Counted from the first letter of the stretch, positions 1-10,567 are shown. The stretch: 64,000 bases of DNA from Candidatus Methylopumilus sp. (GCA_024640945.1 JAHEEA010000002.1:1-64000), one strand, 5' to 3'. Numbers and translations are program-made. The notes: generated by a model from the letters alone, not told the origin.

Positions 1-617
1 CTCACCGCAGCAATCTCTTGCGCCTGAACCAAATCAAAACGCGCTTGCGCTTCATTAAAATCGGTAATTGTTGCTGTACCTACATCAAAATTGGCTTTTG
101 CCTGCTCCAACTGTTGCTTAATCGCCAGTTGCTGAGCATGAATTAACTCGACCTTATCTTGTGCCATTAAAACATCAAAATAAACTTTGGAAGAACGCAA
201 AATGAGATTTTGTTGCGCCAGCACAAGTTGTTTATCGGCCTGATCGACTAGGCTTCTAGCTTGTGCTAATTGGACACGAATTTGTTGACGATAAAGTGGC
301 TGACTAACACTCAATCCGTAGTTGTAACCCTCAAAATTTTGGCGACCCTCAGTTTTGTAAATAGATCCCGAGCCCACATATTTAACATCTGTTTGAGAAG
401 CGCTAGCACCAGCATTAAAAGTGACTGTTGGCAGATACTGCGCCTTACTCTGCACAAGCTTTTCTTGCATGCCGCGATTCGCACTTTGAGCAGAAGCCCA
501 AACTGGATCATGCTGAAGTGCCTGCTGATAGATTTGTAGTAAATTTTGGGTGTCAGCCGCCTGAGCTTGGCCTAAGCCAAAAAAAGCTAAACTAAAAATC
601 CACAAAACTGAACGCAT
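1..617 (-). CDS. tolC: TolC family outer membrane channel, N-terminal part (cut by window edge)
   Basis: The reading frame is open from the ATG at 617 to the window edge, about 205 residues. It begins with a signal peptide (MRSVLWIFSLAFFGLGQAQA) and continues with NLLQIYQQALQHDPVWASA, the opening typical of TolC-type outer membrane efflux proteins, which form the trimeric exit duct for type I secretion and RND or MFS efflux. The later visible part is rich in Gln, Ala and Leu heptads, as expected for the helical periplasmic barrel. The second half of the protein lies outside the window. It sits 22 nt downstream of pcm on the same strand, so the two are probably co-transcribed. Family assignment is firm; the partner pump cannot be told. 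Confidence 0.88.
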   Translation of the reverse strand, partial: MRSVLWIFSLAFFGLGQAQAADTQNLLQIYQQALQHDPVWASAQSANRGMQEKLVQSKAQYLPTVTFNAGASASQTDVKYVGSGSIYKTEGRQNFEGYNYGLSVSQPLYRQQIRVQLAQARSLVDQADKQLVLAQQNLILRSSKVYFDVLMAQDKVELIHAQQLAIKQQLEQAKANFDVGTATITDFNEAQARFDLVQAQEIAAV

Positions 618-639
618 ATTTAAAGGCTTTTAAGATTCG

Positions 640-1305
640 TTAAAAAGAAAAACGTGAAGGCTGGGGAGCATTAGTTAAAGCTGGCAAGCATGTTTCAAAT
701 AAATTATCACGTCTAACAGCGTCAGCACTGACACGCGTGACCAAAACTGCTTCCATTGCTGGGGCGTCACCTACGACCACAAACATACGACCACCGATGG
801 CTAATTGACGTTCAATTTCAAGTGGATAAACAGGTAAGGAACCTGTCAGCACAATCACATCATAAGAAACATTGCTTATAGATAAACCATCAGCCACTTT
901 TAAACTAACGTTTTTAATCTTCTGTGCTGCAATCCGTTTACCAGCAGCAGCACTTAATTTATTGTTTAATTCCAAGCTATCAACATGCTTGGCTTGCAGC
1001 GCCATTAATGCTGTTAAATAACCTGCGCCAGTACCAATCTCAAGCACTTTATCCGTTTTTTTAATTGCCAAAGCTTGTAAAATGCGGCCTTCAATTTTTG
1101 GCGAAAGCATTAATTGGCCTTCGCCAAGCGGGATCTCTAAATCAGCAAATGCCAAGCCTTCATACTGAGACGGCACAAAATCTTCACGCGGTAATTTTTT
1201 CAATAAATCCAACACAACAGGATCCAACACTTCCCAAGTGCGGATTTGTTGTTCAATCATGTTGAAACGTGATTGTTCGCGATGTAATGTTTGTTGTTCA
1301 CTCAT
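640..1305 (-). CDS. pcm: Protein-L-isoaspartate O-methyltransferase
   Basis: About 221 residues. The S-adenosylmethionine-binding motif VLEIGTGAGYLTALMA is clear near residue 88, preceded by EDFVPSQYEGLAFADLEIPLGEGQLMLSP, the PCMT-family substrate region. The enzyme methylates isoaspartyl residues in damaged proteins so that they can revert to aspartate; it acts in the cytoplasm. Two in-frame ATGs lie at 1311 and 1305. The second is preferred because an AAGG stretch sits about 7 nt before it and only 1 nt before the first. It lies just upstream of the tolC-like gene. Some bacterial members of this family have diverged from true repair activity, so substrate specificity is inferred. Confidence 0.88.
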   Translation of the reverse strand: MSEQQTLHREQSRFNMIEQQIRTWEVLDPVVLDLLKKLPREDFVPSQYEGLAFADLEIPLGEGQLMLSPKIEGRILQALAIKKTDKVLEIGTGAGYLTALMALQAKHVDSLELNNKLSAAAGKRIAAQKIKNVSLKVADGLSISNVSYDVIVLTGSLPVYPLEIERQLAIGGRMFVVVGDAPAMEAVLVTRVSADAVRRDNLFETCLPALTNAPQPSRFSF

Positions 1306-1407
1306 GGTCATGCCTTATTAATTAATCTTTATTGCATCATTATAACTGAAGCCAAATCATTTTATCGCTTGCCTTTAAAGGCTTTTTCGCGTAATTTTGA
1401 GGTCATT

Positions 1408-1507
1408 GCTAGGGGTCTCCAATCAGCAAGAAGTTTGGAGTGAGATACACCCTTTGAACCTGATGCGGGTAATGCCGCCGTAGGGAAGCGAATTACAAGC
1501 TTCCCTA
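1408..1507 (+). promoter_or_regulatory. TPP riboswitch (THI element) upstream of thiC
   Basis: The conserved THI-box parts are present in order: AGGGG at 1411-1415, the TGAGA at 1441-1445, and ACCCTTTGAACCTGATGCGG followed by GTAATGCCGCCGTAGGGAAG up to 1488. This class binds thiamine pyrophosphate and represses thiamine synthesis genes. It ends about 30-50 nt before the thiC start, the expected place. The 3-prime strand of the closing helix (1481-1489) can instead form a perfect 9-bp hairpin with 1499-1507, so the aptamer and this hairpin are mutually exclusive. Confidence 0.95.
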
Positions 1508-1530
1508 CTCCTTGACATCATTTTGGAGTA
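1506..1530 (+). promoter_or_regulatory. Expression platform: ribosome-site sequestering hairpin of thiC
   Basis: TACTCC at 1506-1511 is exactly complementary to GGAGTA at 1525-1530, which contains the thiC Shine-Dalgarno GGAG. Its first two bases (1506-1507) are also the end of the competing hairpin 1481-1489/1499-1507. When TPP stabilises the aptamer, the 1506-1511 segment would be free to mask the ribosome site. There is no T-run after either hairpin, so a translational rather than a transcription-termination switch is inferred. Confidence 0.65.
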
Positions 1531-1531
1531 A

Positions 1532-3418
<1,887 letters not shown>

Positions 3419-3440
3419 TTACTCTTGTTTTAAGCATGAT

Positions 3441-3473
3441 AAAAAGGCCTGCTTTTAAGTAGGCCTTTTTTAT
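3441..3473 (+). terminator. Rho-independent terminator of thiC
   Basis: Stem GGCCTGC/GTAGGCC (one G-U pair) around a TTTTAA loop, flanked by an A-run and followed by a run of six T. Confidence 0.9.
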
Positions 3474-3568
3474 TAAAGCTCGTCTCGTTAGACCCAATCA
3501 TTGTTAACCACAAGCAGGGTATAATCACTTCATTCATTTAACCAGCGCATTAATTGCCGGACGCTATT

Positions 3569-4720
3569 TTGACCACTATAAAATTATCAAAGAAATCTGC
3601 TGATCAAGCGGCAGCAAAAACTGGGAAAGCACCTGTTCGCCGGGCCGACCCAAGCAAACGTGATCGCACTGTGGCGCCTAAGCCTTTTCTGAAACCGCCA
3701 GAAACTTCCACAAATGAGCAGAGCGAGGAAACCAACAGAACGCCTTCATCGAATACGGAACAAGTGAGTTCAAAGGCCTCTCAACGCAACCATCGCTACG
3801 ATGGAAGATTGCGTGACGAAGCACCTCGCCAACCAGCCAGACCTACTTTAGATGACACTGGTCGGGATACACCAAGACGTGGTGGCAAAATGCGCGATGG
3901 TTTTGAAGTTGGTGATTTTAATAATGACCGTGCAAGCAATCCAATGTTTACTCCCAAGCCTATGCCTAGCAATCCTGATCATCCACGTCTTTCAAAAAGA
4001 ATGGCGGAGTTGGGTTTGTGTTCACGACGTGAAGCTGATGAATGGATTGTAAATGGCTGGGTAAAAGTAAATGGCAAAGTGATGTCAGAGCTTGGCACCC
4101 GTGTTTCAAAAACAGCCGAGATCACAGTCAGCAAAGAAGCCGAACAACATCAATCCGAAGTTGTGACTATCTTGCTTCACAAGCCCATTGGTTACGTTTC
4201 CGGTCAAGCTGAAGATGGCTACCAACCTGCGATTGTACTGATACATCCAGACAATCAATGGCAAGATGATCCACTACTTCACCATGCTCAACCAAGAGAG
4301 TTTCAACGTGGATTTTTAAAAGGACTAGCGCCAGCAGGCCGCTTGGATATTGACTCTACAGGTTTGCTAGTACTTACCCAAGATGGGCGCGTAGCACGTC
4401 ATTTAATTGGTGAGGACTCAACGGTTGAAAAAGAATACTTGGTCCGTGTTGAAGGCGATTTATCCTACAACAATCTGGATTTACTCAATCATGGCCTGTC
4501 TTTGGACGGTGTAAAACTTAAGCCAGCAAAAGTGTCTTGGCAAAACGAGCATCAATTGCGTTTTGTGTTACGCGAGGGTCGCAAACGCCAAATTCGACGC
4601 ATGTGTGAATTGGTCGGGTTAAAAGTATTGGGCCTTAAACGCATTAGAATTGGTAGCGTCACTTTAGGTAAATTACCCATCGGCGAATGGCGTTACTTAC
4701 GTCCTGAAGAGCGCTTTTAA
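3569..4720 (+). CDS. 23S rRNA pseudouridine synthase, RsuA/RluB/RluF family, with long N-terminal extension
   Basis: About 383 residues. The first roughly 135 are a hydrophilic Lys/Pro/Arg/Asp-rich stretch with no recognisable fold. An S4 RNA-binding domain follows ([20 protein letters not shown]), then the catalytic domain with the signature [17 protein letters not shown], whose first Asp is the expected nucleophile, and the basic motif [12 protein letters not shown]. These enzymes isomerise uridine in large-subunit rRNA. RluB and RluF cannot be separated safely, so no symbol is given. The start is uncertain: TTG at 3569 gives a natural MTTIKLSKK opening, another TTG lies at 3554, and neither has a good ribosome site. 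A TATAAT hexamer at 3520-3525 could be the -10 box. Confidence 0.85.
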   Translation: MTTIKLSKKSADQAAAKTGKAPVRRADPSKRDRTVAPKPFLKPPETSTNEQSEETNRTPSSNTEQVSSKASQRNHRYDGRLRDEAPRQPARPTLDDTGRDTPRRGGKMRDGFEVGDFNNDRASNPMFTPKPMPSNPDHPRLSKRMAELGLCSRREADEWIVNGWVKVNGKVMSELGTRVSKTAEITVSKEAEQHQSEVVTILLHKPIGYVSGQAEDGYQPAIVLIHPDNQWQDDPLLHHAQPREFQRGFLKGLAPAGRLDIDSTGLLVLTQDGRVARHLIGEDSTVEKEYLVRVEGDLSYNNLDLLNHGLSLDGVKLKPAKVSWQNEHQLRFVLREGRKRQIRRMCELVGLKVLGLKRIRIGSVTLGKLPIGEWRYLRPEERF

Positions 4721-4750
4721 TATTGCTAACCAATCATTAATGGAAACAAC

Positions 4751-5551
4751 ATGGATTTAGTTTTGATTTTAAAAGCTTTGCTTCTAGGATTGGTTGAAGG
4801 GGCGACAGAGTTTTTACCTGTAAGTAGCACAGGGCATTTAATTATTGTCAGCGATTTACTCGATTTCATGAGTGTAGAAAAACGTGAGATTTTCGAAATC
4901 GTGATTCAATTGGGCTCTATATTAGCGGTTGTTTGGCTCTACCATAGACGACTCTATAAAGTTCTTCGTACAGTTAAAAGTGATATCAACGCGCAACGCT
5001 TTGTATTGCAATTGCTCATTGCATTTTTACCGCTAGCATTGATAGGTCTAGTATTTCACAAACAAATAAAAAATCTATTATTTCACCCAGCCCCCGTTGC
5101 AATTGCTTTAATTGCTGGCGGATTTTTGATTTTACTTATTGAAAAATTAGCGCTTAAAGCACGGACTCATAGCATAGAAGAGATGAATAGCTGGCAAGCG
5201 CTTAAAATTGGATTCGCGCAATCACTTGCTTTAATTCCTGGAGTTTCTCGGTCTGGTGCAACTATTCTTGGCGGCATGTCTTTTGGTTTATCTCGACAAG
5301 TCGCTACAGAGTTCTCTTTCTTTTTAGCGATTCCTGTCATGTTCGCCGCCACTGGCTACGATTTACTCAAGCATCGTGACTTATTGTCAGTGGAAGATGC
5401 CGGATTATTCTCAATTGGGTTTATAGCCGCTTTCTTTTCAGCATTAGTTGCAATTAAAACTTTGATTCGCTATGTGGCTGGACATGACTTCAAAATTTTC
5501 GCATGGTATCGAATCGCACTAGGCATCTTAGTACTTATTTACTTTTGCTAA
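4751..5551 (+). CDS. uppP: Undecaprenyl-diphosphatase (BacA type)
   Basis: 266 residues, very hydrophobic, with about eight membrane segments. Both family signatures are present: EGATEFLPVSSTGHL near residue 17 and PGVSRSGATI near residue 160, which together form the active site. It dephosphorylates undecaprenyl diphosphate at the inner membrane so that the lipid carrier can be reused for peptidoglycan and other surface polymers. It follows the pseudouridine synthase by 30 nt and precedes mutY by 15 nt, so these plus-strand genes are probably one transcript. Confidence 0.97.
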   Translation: MDLVLILKALLLGLVEGATEFLPVSSTGHLIIVSDLLDFMSVEKREIFEIVIQLGSILAVVWLYHRRLYKVLRTVKSDINAQRFVLQLLIAFLPLALIGLVFHKQIKNLLFHPAPVAIALIAGGFLILLIEKLALKARTHSIEEMNSWQALKIGFAQSLALIPGVSRSGATILGGMSFGLSRQVATEFSFFLAIPVMFAATGYDLLKHRDLLSVEDAGLFSIGFIAAFFSALVAIKTLIRYVAGHDFKIFAWYRIALGILVLIYFC

Positions 5552-5566
5552 TTAACAATTAATCCT

Positions 5567-6610
5567 ATGCGCGACACTCAATTTTCATCCCGCGTAATCA
5601 CCTGGCAAAAAGCACATGGTCGCCATGACTTACCTTGGCAAAATACACGAGACCCTTATGCAATTTGGGTTTCAGAAATCATGTTGCAGCAAACGCAAGT
5701 AACAGCGGTAATAGGCTATTACGCAAACTTCATGCGAAGCTTTCCAACAATAGAGGCACTTGCAAATGCAACACAAGAACAAGTGCTACAACATTGGAGT
5801 GGCCTAGGCTACTACTCGCGCGCCCGAAACTTACACAATGCGGCACAAACTATTGTGGATGAGCATGACGGTGTTTTTCCGCAAGATTTTGAAGTTGTTC
5901 AAACATTATCAGGTATCGGTAGATCAACAGCTGCAGCCATTGTTTCATTTGCATTCAATCAAATACAAACCATTTTAGATGGCAACGTAAAACGCGTCTT
6001 AGCACGTCATTTTTTAATTGAAGGATGGACTGGGTCGCCTAAAATCGAAAAGCATTTATGGCAGTTAGCTGAATCGCTCTTACCCGAAAAAGACATGGTG
6101 GCTTACACTCAAGGCTTGATGGATCTAGGTGCAACGATTTGCACGCGCAGCAAACCTAAATGCGACCAATGCCCACTCAATAACACTTGTTTGGCTTATG
6201 CACAAAATCGCACTAAAGATTTGCCAACTCCAAAACCTCGAAAAGCCATTCCGCAAAAATATACGACCATGTTGGTGATTCTCCAAGGCAATGAAGTCTT
6301 GTTAGAGAAACGTCCGCCAAGTGGCATCTGGGGTGGTTTATGGAGCTTGCCTGAAATCGATATGCAAGCTATTGCAACCGAGGTGGTTGCAACAAGATTC
6401 GGATTACATGCAGAAGCGGAAGAACCACTCGCATTGGTACAACATGTATTTACACACTTTAAATTAGAAATTCTGCCGCAGCCGCTAAGGCTAATCAGCA
6501 AGCCATCTCAACTCAATGATCCCAATATGGTTTGGTTGCCAGTAGAGGATGCAATTGGTGCAGCACTTCCCACACCAGTTCGAAATATTTTGCTAAACTT
6601 AAATCAATAA
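5567..6610 (+). CDS. mutY: A/G-specific adenine DNA glycosylase
   Basis: 347 residues. Glu37 (WVSEIMLQQTQ) and Asp138 (ILDGNVKR) occupy the same positions as the catalytic pair of the E. coli enzyme. A helix-hairpin-helix (LSGIGRSTAAAI) lies near 114-125. The iron-sulfur loop has the exact spacing Cys-x6-Cys-x2-Cys-x5-Cys (CTRSKPKCDQCPLNNTC). A NUDIX-like C-terminal domain that reads 8-oxoguanine starts near residue 225. It removes adenine mispaired with 8-oxoguanine. It runs in tandem with uppP upstream and the small unknown gene downstream. Confidence 0.97.
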   Translation: MRDTQFSSRVITWQKAHGRHDLPWQNTRDPYAIWVSEIMLQQTQVTAVIGYYANFMRSFPTIEALANATQEQVLQHWSGLGYYSRARNLHNAAQTIVDEHDGVFPQDFEVVQTLSGIGRSTAAAIVSFAFNQIQTILDGNVKRVLARHFLIEGWTGSPKIEKHLWQLAESLLPEKDMVAYTQGLMDLGATICTRSKPKCDQCPLNNTCLAYAQNRTKDLPTPKPRKAIPQKYTTMLVILQGNEVLLEKRPPSGIWGGLWSLPEIDMQAIATEVVATRFGLHAEAEEPLALVQHVFTHFKLEILPQPLRLISKPSQLNDPNMVWLPVEDAIGAALPTPVRNILLNLNQ

Positions 6611-6633
6611 AATTTATTTAACTGTCTCCAAAA

Positions 6634-6864
6634 ATGGCTACGCTTTATAAATCCAGAGATGAACGCATACAAGATGTGATGCTGGCTTATACCAAACTAG
6701 AAAACTCGGTAAGGTATTCGCTCACACATGGCGGCAGATACTTACCCTATGAAGCAACTGAACTCGAAATGATGCGCGAGGATAAAGCTTGGGCAATGGC
6801 GAGGCTGGCAATTGATAAAATCATGCGTTTACCTCATATTCCACTGAACAAATTCGGACAATAA
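6634..6864 (+). CDS. Small hypothetical protein
   Basis: 76 residues, not recognised. It is soluble and charged (SRDERIQDVMLAYTKLENSV near the start), with no signal peptide, membrane segment or Cys motif, and looks mainly helical. It lies 23 nt after mutY on the same strand and is followed directly by a terminator, which makes it the likely last gene of the uppP-mutY transcript. The favourable spacing and ordinary codon use support a real gene; the function is unknown. Confidence 0.65.
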   Translation: MATLYKSRDERIQDVMLAYTKLENSVRYSLTHGGRYLPYEATELEMMREDKAWAMARLAIDKIMRLPHIPLNKFGQ

Positions 6865-6889
6865 AAAAGCAGCCCTTAGGCTGCTTTTC
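6863..6889. terminator. Bidirectional terminator
   Basis: AAAGCAGCC and GGCTGCTTT around a CTTA loop, with A- and T-runs on both sides. It sits between the convergent small gene (plus) and the Fae-like gene (minus) and can serve both. Confidence 0.88.
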
Positions 6890-6912
6890 ACTAATCGCTT
6901 AAGCAAAAAGAA

Positions 6913-7464
6913 TTAAATCTCGCCCCAGCTTTCGTCCCACATACAATGTTTAATTGTTCTGCGGTTTTTAATGAGCTCATCAATACTTGGCTCGTCATTT
7001 AGTGCACGTTTAATTGCCAATTTTGTTGCATCGTAGTTATTTTTATACATATCAGCTTTGTCTAATTTACCTTCTTTAGCCAAAGCAGCACAACCTGGAT
7101 CAATCCATACTAAGCTAACGATACACAAATCGTTTACTTGATCTTTAGGGATAATGCCTTCAATCACGCAATCCAAAATAGCATCAGCAGTTGCTGCTTG
7201 CACAACACCACCGAATAATTCGATATTAATGCCATCTTTCAGAGTCACTTTTGGCACCATCATCGTTGCTGGGCGAACCAATTGGTTAATATCACGCACT
7301 GCAAACATTGCTGTATGACCTTTGCTTTGCGCCATCATGTTAGCGAAAGCTGTACCTACTGGACCATCAACAGCGCCGATTAAGATTTCTGGCATTGCAG
7401 CTGTAACGTCTTTACCTTCGGTAAAAACAGTTGCTTCACCTGCTTTAAAAATGATTTTTGACAT
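6913..7464 (-). CDS. Formaldehyde-activating enzyme (Fae) family protein, divergent paralogue
   Basis: 183 residues. Family landmarks: GPVGTAFANMMAQSKGHT (Fae: SPAETAFCNGL..GFT), PKVTLKD, a conserved EGIIP at the centre, and NYDATKLAIKRALNDEP near residue 145 (Fae: NYEATKLSIQRAVNGEP). True Fae condenses formaldehyde with tetrahydromethanopterin. Aligning the IG-x5-P-x2-TAF block places Met24 where the catalytic His17 of the Methylorubrum enzyme should be. There are also small insertions and a C-terminal tail containing CMWDESW. It is therefore more likely one of the Fae-like paralogues of unknown function than Fae itself. It is monocistronic, with its terminator at 6863-6889. Identification is from remembered family sequences. 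Confidence 0.82.
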   Translation of the reverse strand: MSKIIFKAGEATVFTEGKDVTAAMPEILIGAVDGPVGTAFANMMAQSKGHTAMFAVRDINQLVRPATMMVPKVTLKDGINIELFGGVVQAATADAILDCVIEGIIPKDQVNDLCIVSLVWIDPGCAALAKEGKLDKADMYKNNYDATKLAIKRALNDEPSIDELIKNRRTIKHCMWDESWGEI

Positions 7465-7644
7465 GGAATAAGTTCCTAAACGTTAACAAAAGGGTACATC
7501 TAAAAAAACTGAATAATCTGAGGCGCTTATTCTACCGAAGGGCCGCTTCATCAGCAAATGAAGCAGGTATATTGAAGACAGTTATTCTCTTGGCACTAGT
7601 GCTGGGTTATACTTTGCCCACAAATCTACTTTAAGGTTAAATTC

Positions 7645-8013
7645 ATGAACAAAATTTTAAGCGTTTTAGGCCGTGTGTTTTTGGCACAACTGTTTTTATT
7701 ACAAGTTATTGCCTTAATCTACAGCTTCTTCAATAACCCAAATGGTTATTTAGATTACCAAATGGCATTAGGTCAAAATGGCTTGCCTGGCATTTTCGCA
7801 CCACTCATCATCTTAGTTCAACTAGTTGGTGGTTTAGCATTGTTATTAGGCTATAAGACTAAAAATGCTGCTATTTTAATGGCTGCTTATTCTGTATTTA
7901 TTGCTTTGGCGCTTGGACTATCACCATTCCAGTACTTAGCAATTGTTGGTGGTTTGCTTACTCTAGCTGCCAACCCAGTGACAGCGTATAGCTTAGATAG
8001 CAGAAAAAAATAA
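7645..8013 (+). CDS. DoxX family membrane protein
   Basis: 122 residues with four hydrophobic segments (about 5-27, 47-68, 72-90 and 94-112), the layout of the DoxX/SURF4-like family. The segment LPGIFAPLIILVQLVGGLAL with the following GYKTKNAAILMAAY is typical. The molecular role of most DoxX proteins is not established; some act with thiol-based redox proteins. It stands alone between a divergent Fae-like gene and a terminator. The 180-nt region before it contains a 10-nt palindrome at 7593-7602. Confidence 0.85.
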   Translation: MNKILSVLGRVFLAQLFLLQVIALIYSFFNNPNGYLDYQMALGQNGLPGIFAPLIILVQLVGGLALLLGYKTKNAAILMAAYSVFIALALGLSPFQYLAIVGGLLTLAANPVTAYSLDSRKK

Positions 8014-8032
8014 GATCTTTGATCTGATCAAA

Positions 8033-8060
8033 AAAAGGGCGCATTAAGCGCCCTTTTTTA
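8033..8060. terminator. Bidirectional terminator
   Basis: AAAGGGCGC and GCGCCCTTT around ATTAA, with an A-run before and a T-run after. It lies between convergent doxX-like and ispH genes. Confidence 0.9.
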
Positions 8061-8074
8061 TTGATTAATTTCAA

Positions 8075-9001
8075 TTAAGCTTGTTTCAAATTTTTAGGTA
8101 ACTGAAAAACAACATTTTCAATCACACCTTGCAATTCGGTCACTTCAGCCTGGGTTAGCGCTTGTAACTTTGCAATCACTTCTTTCACCAAAACTTCAGG
8201 TGCAGAAGCACCTGCCGACACACCAATTCTTTTCTTACCTACCACCCAAGAAGCTTCCAAGAAACTAGCGTTATCCACCATATAGGCTTCCACACCTTGA
8301 TTTTGCGCGACTTCACGTAAGCGATTAGAGTTTGAGCTATTAGGTGACCCAACAACAATCACTAAATCACAATCCTTTGCCAAGACCTTAACAGCATCTT
8401 GTCTGTTTTGGGTGGCATAACAAATAGAATCACTTTTCGGTGCAGTGATTTCAGGGAATTTTTTCTTCAATGCTGTAACAATGCTCTCTGCATCATCGAT
8501 AGACAGGGTGGTTTGAGTAACATAAGCCAATTTAGCAGGATCTTTTACATGAAGTGTTGCAACATCTTCAGGGGTTTCTACCAAATACATACCACCATCT
8601 GACTGCCCCATAGTGCCCTCAACCTCAGGATGTCCTTTATGGCCTATCATCACAATTTCTTTACCTGCAGCACGCATTTTCTCAACTTCAATATGCACCT
8701 TAGTCACTAAAGGACACGTTGCATCAAACACGCGAAGACCCATTTTTTCAGCTTCAGCTCGGACTTCCTTAGAAACACCATGCGCACTAAATATCACAGT
8801 ATTGCCTGCAGGCACATCACTGAGCTCATCAATAAAAACTGCACCTTTATTTTTAAGCTCATCCACAACAAATTTATTATGCACAACTTCATGTCGCACA
8901 TAAATTGGCGCACCAAACTTTTCTAAAGCCTGCTCCACAATAATAATTGCACGATCTACACCGGCACAAAAGCCTCGTGGATTCGCAAGTAAGATATCCA
9001 T
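8075..9001 (-). CDS. ispH: 4-hydroxy-3-methylbut-2-enyl diphosphate reductase
   Basis: 308 residues. The three cluster-binding cysteines are visible: Cys12 ([12 protein letters not shown]), the one in [11 protein letters not shown] near residue 96, and the one in [10 protein letters not shown] near 193. The last step of the methylerythritol phosphate pathway, giving isopentenyl and dimethylallyl diphosphate, is catalysed by this [4Fe-4S] enzyme. It follows the GyrI-like gene by 16 nt on the minus strand, so the two are likely co-transcribed. Confidence 0.98.
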   Translation of the reverse strand: MDILLANPRGFCAGVDRAIIIVEQALEKFGAPIYVRHEVVHNKFVVDELKNKGAVFIDELSDVPAGNTVIFSAHGVSKEVRAEAEKMGLRVFDATCPLVTKVHIEVEKMRAAGKEIVMIGHKGHPEVEGTMGQSDGGMYLVETPEDVATLHVKDPAKLAYVTQTTLSIDDAESIVTALKKKFPEITAPKSDSICYATQNRQDAVKVLAKDCDLVIVVGSPNSSNSNRLREVAQNQGVEAYMVDNASFLEASWVVGKKRIGVSAGASAPEVLVKEVIAKLQALTQAEVTELQGVIENVVFQLPKNLKQA

Positions 9002-9017
9002 ATATAAGCCTTAGCGA

Positions 9018-9599
9018 TTAAAGTGCTGAATCTGACTCTAGCGGCATTTCAACACGAAGTACGCTATGTTCAACAATTTCAACGGTAGGCAGTTTTAGCT
9101 TCATATCATGTGCTTTGCAATAATCGAGAATCGCTGAATACGTTTTACCGTATGCGAATAGAGGATGTGCTTTAACACTGGCAACCAACACTTTTTGCTT
9201 TGGCAATTTAGCGACTTGTAGCGGCGGAAGCACTTGATCGCGCTGATCAATGATAAAACCAGTTCGTGCCATCAATTCTTTATAAGAGGTATTGCGCGGA
9301 TCGCTCATTACTAGAGTAATTGCTGCACCTGACTCAAGACCTTGCTTCTTAAGCTCAAAATGTACTTCAGCTTGCTTGCTGCTTAGTTTTGAGTAAGGTC
9401 CTTGCGCCTCTAAGTATGCATATGTGTAATCTGTGGACTGCTCCACTCCAACGCTAGCGCCAGAGAACAAGCCCCACCACCACATTACAACTAAAACAGG
9501 CACAACAAAAAAAGCGACAAAATAAGGTAATTGTTTTTTCAACTGATGACTTTCTGCAGAATGAGAAATTATAAAATTGCTTGCGTTAAAAGATACCAC
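9018..9599 (-). CDS. Membrane-anchored GyrI-like (AraC effector-binding fold) protein
   Basis: Up to 193 residues. One hydrophobic segment near 27-45 (FVAFFVVPVLVVMWWWG) would anchor the protein. The C-terminal part resembles a GyrI-like small-molecule-binding domain: YLEAQGPYSKL, then SGAAITLVMSDP, then GFIIDQRDQVLPPLQVAKLP. The ligand is unknown. The start is uncertain: GTG at 9599 is the longest choice and TTG at 9542 lies just before the membrane segment; neither has a strong ribosome site. It stands directly upstream of ispH and diverges from purU. Confidence 0.65.
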   Translation of the reverse strand: MVSFNASNFIISHSAESHQLKKQLPYFVAFFVVPVLVVMWWWGLFSGASVGVEQSTDYTYAYLEAQGPYSKLSSKQAEVHFELKKQGLESGAAITLVMSDPRNTSYKELMARTGFIIDQRDQVLPPLQVAKLPKQKVLVASVKAHPLFAYGKTYSAILDYCKAHDMKLKLPTVEIVEHSVLRVEMPLESDSAL

Positions 9600-9693
9600 A
9601 ACCTTTGCACGCTTGCACTTATTCAGTCGACGCTTATATTGCTATAATGTCACTTTACTTAAATCAGGCATTCTAAAAAATGCCCTCATTTTT

Positions 9694-10557
9694 ATGACAA
9701 CGAATAAAAATACAGCCACATTGCTAGTAACGTGCCCTGACCAAAAAGGGATTGTTGCGGCTATTGCTGATTTTTTGCTTCAACATGATGCAAACATTCT
9801 TCATGCTGACCAACATCAAGATTCTGAAAACAATCTATTCCTGATGCGCGTTGAATGGGACCTCAATGGCTCAAAAATCAACGCTGAGAATTTTTCTGAG
9901 CACTTCGCGCCGATTGCGACGCGTTTCAAAATGAAATACCAACTTAAGCTTGCTCAGAAACGTCAACGCTTGGCAATTATGGTTTCTCAATATGATCATT
10001 GCTTAGCAGATTTATTACATCGCCACCAAAGTGGTGAGTTGGCTTGCGACATCGCCATGATTATCAGCAACCATTTAGATACTGCTCGCTTAGCTGAATT
10101 TTATGGCATTCCGTTCCATCACATTGCTGTCACTAAAGAAAACAAGGCTGAAGCTGAAGCAAAACAATTTGCTCTGTTTGATGCGCATGAAGTTGATTTG
10201 ATTGTGCTGGCTCGTTACATGCAAATACTGTCGCCGGAATTTGTAAAACGCTACCCACAACGTATTATCAATATTCATCACTCGTTCTTGCCAGCTTTCA
10301 TTGGCGCAAGACCCTATCACCGCGCTTTTGAACGTGGCGTTAAATTAATTGGTGCAACAAGTCATTACGTCACTGAAGTGTTAGACGAAGGCCCGATTAT
10401 TGAACAAGATATTGATCGGATTTCACACCGCGATCAGGTTGAGGATTTAATTCAAAAAGGCCGTGATTTAGAACGTATCGTTTTATCACGTGCAGTCCGT
10501 TGGCATGTTGAAAATCGTATTCTGTTATACGCAAACAAAACAGTCATCTTTGATTAA
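9694..10557 (+). CDS. purU: Formyltetrahydrofolate deformylase
   Basis: 287 residues. An N-terminal ACT domain (LLVTCPDQKGIVAAIADFLL) is followed by a formyltransferase-type catalytic domain with INIHHSFLPAF near residue 190 and ISHRDQVEDL near 250. It hydrolyses 10-formyl-tetrahydrofolate to formate and tetrahydrofolate, which balances the one-carbon folate pool. In a methylotroph this links formaldehyde oxidation, formate and purine synthesis. The ATG at 9694 is chosen because the frame upstream to 9577 adds 39 residues with no homology to the family start, which opens right before the ACT domain. It is a single-gene unit with its own terminator. Confidence 0.96.
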   Translation: MTTNKNTATLLVTCPDQKGIVAAIADFLLQHDANILHADQHQDSENNLFLMRVEWDLNGSKINAENFSEHFAPIATRFKMKYQLKLAQKRQRLAIMVSQYDHCLADLLHRHQSGELACDIAMIISNHLDTARLAEFYGIPFHHIAVTKENKAEAEAKQFALFDAHEVDLIVLARYMQILSPEFVKRYPQRIINIHHSFLPAFIGARPYHRAFERGVKLIGATSHYVTEVLDEGPIIEQDIDRISHRDQVEDLIQKGRDLERIVLSRAVRWHVENRILLYANKTVIFD

Positions 10558-10567
10558 GTTCTAATAA

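Noticed and set aside
7593-7602. Palindrome GCACTAGTGC and TTGGCAC before the DoxX gene, as an NtrC site or sigma-54 promoter
   Set aside because: The half-sites are 2 nt apart instead of 7, and GG rather than GC stands at the -12 place.
9577-9693. Longer purU frame starting at 9577
   Set aside because: The added 39 residues are unlike the family start and overlap the divergent gene; the ATG at 9694 opens right before the ACT domain.
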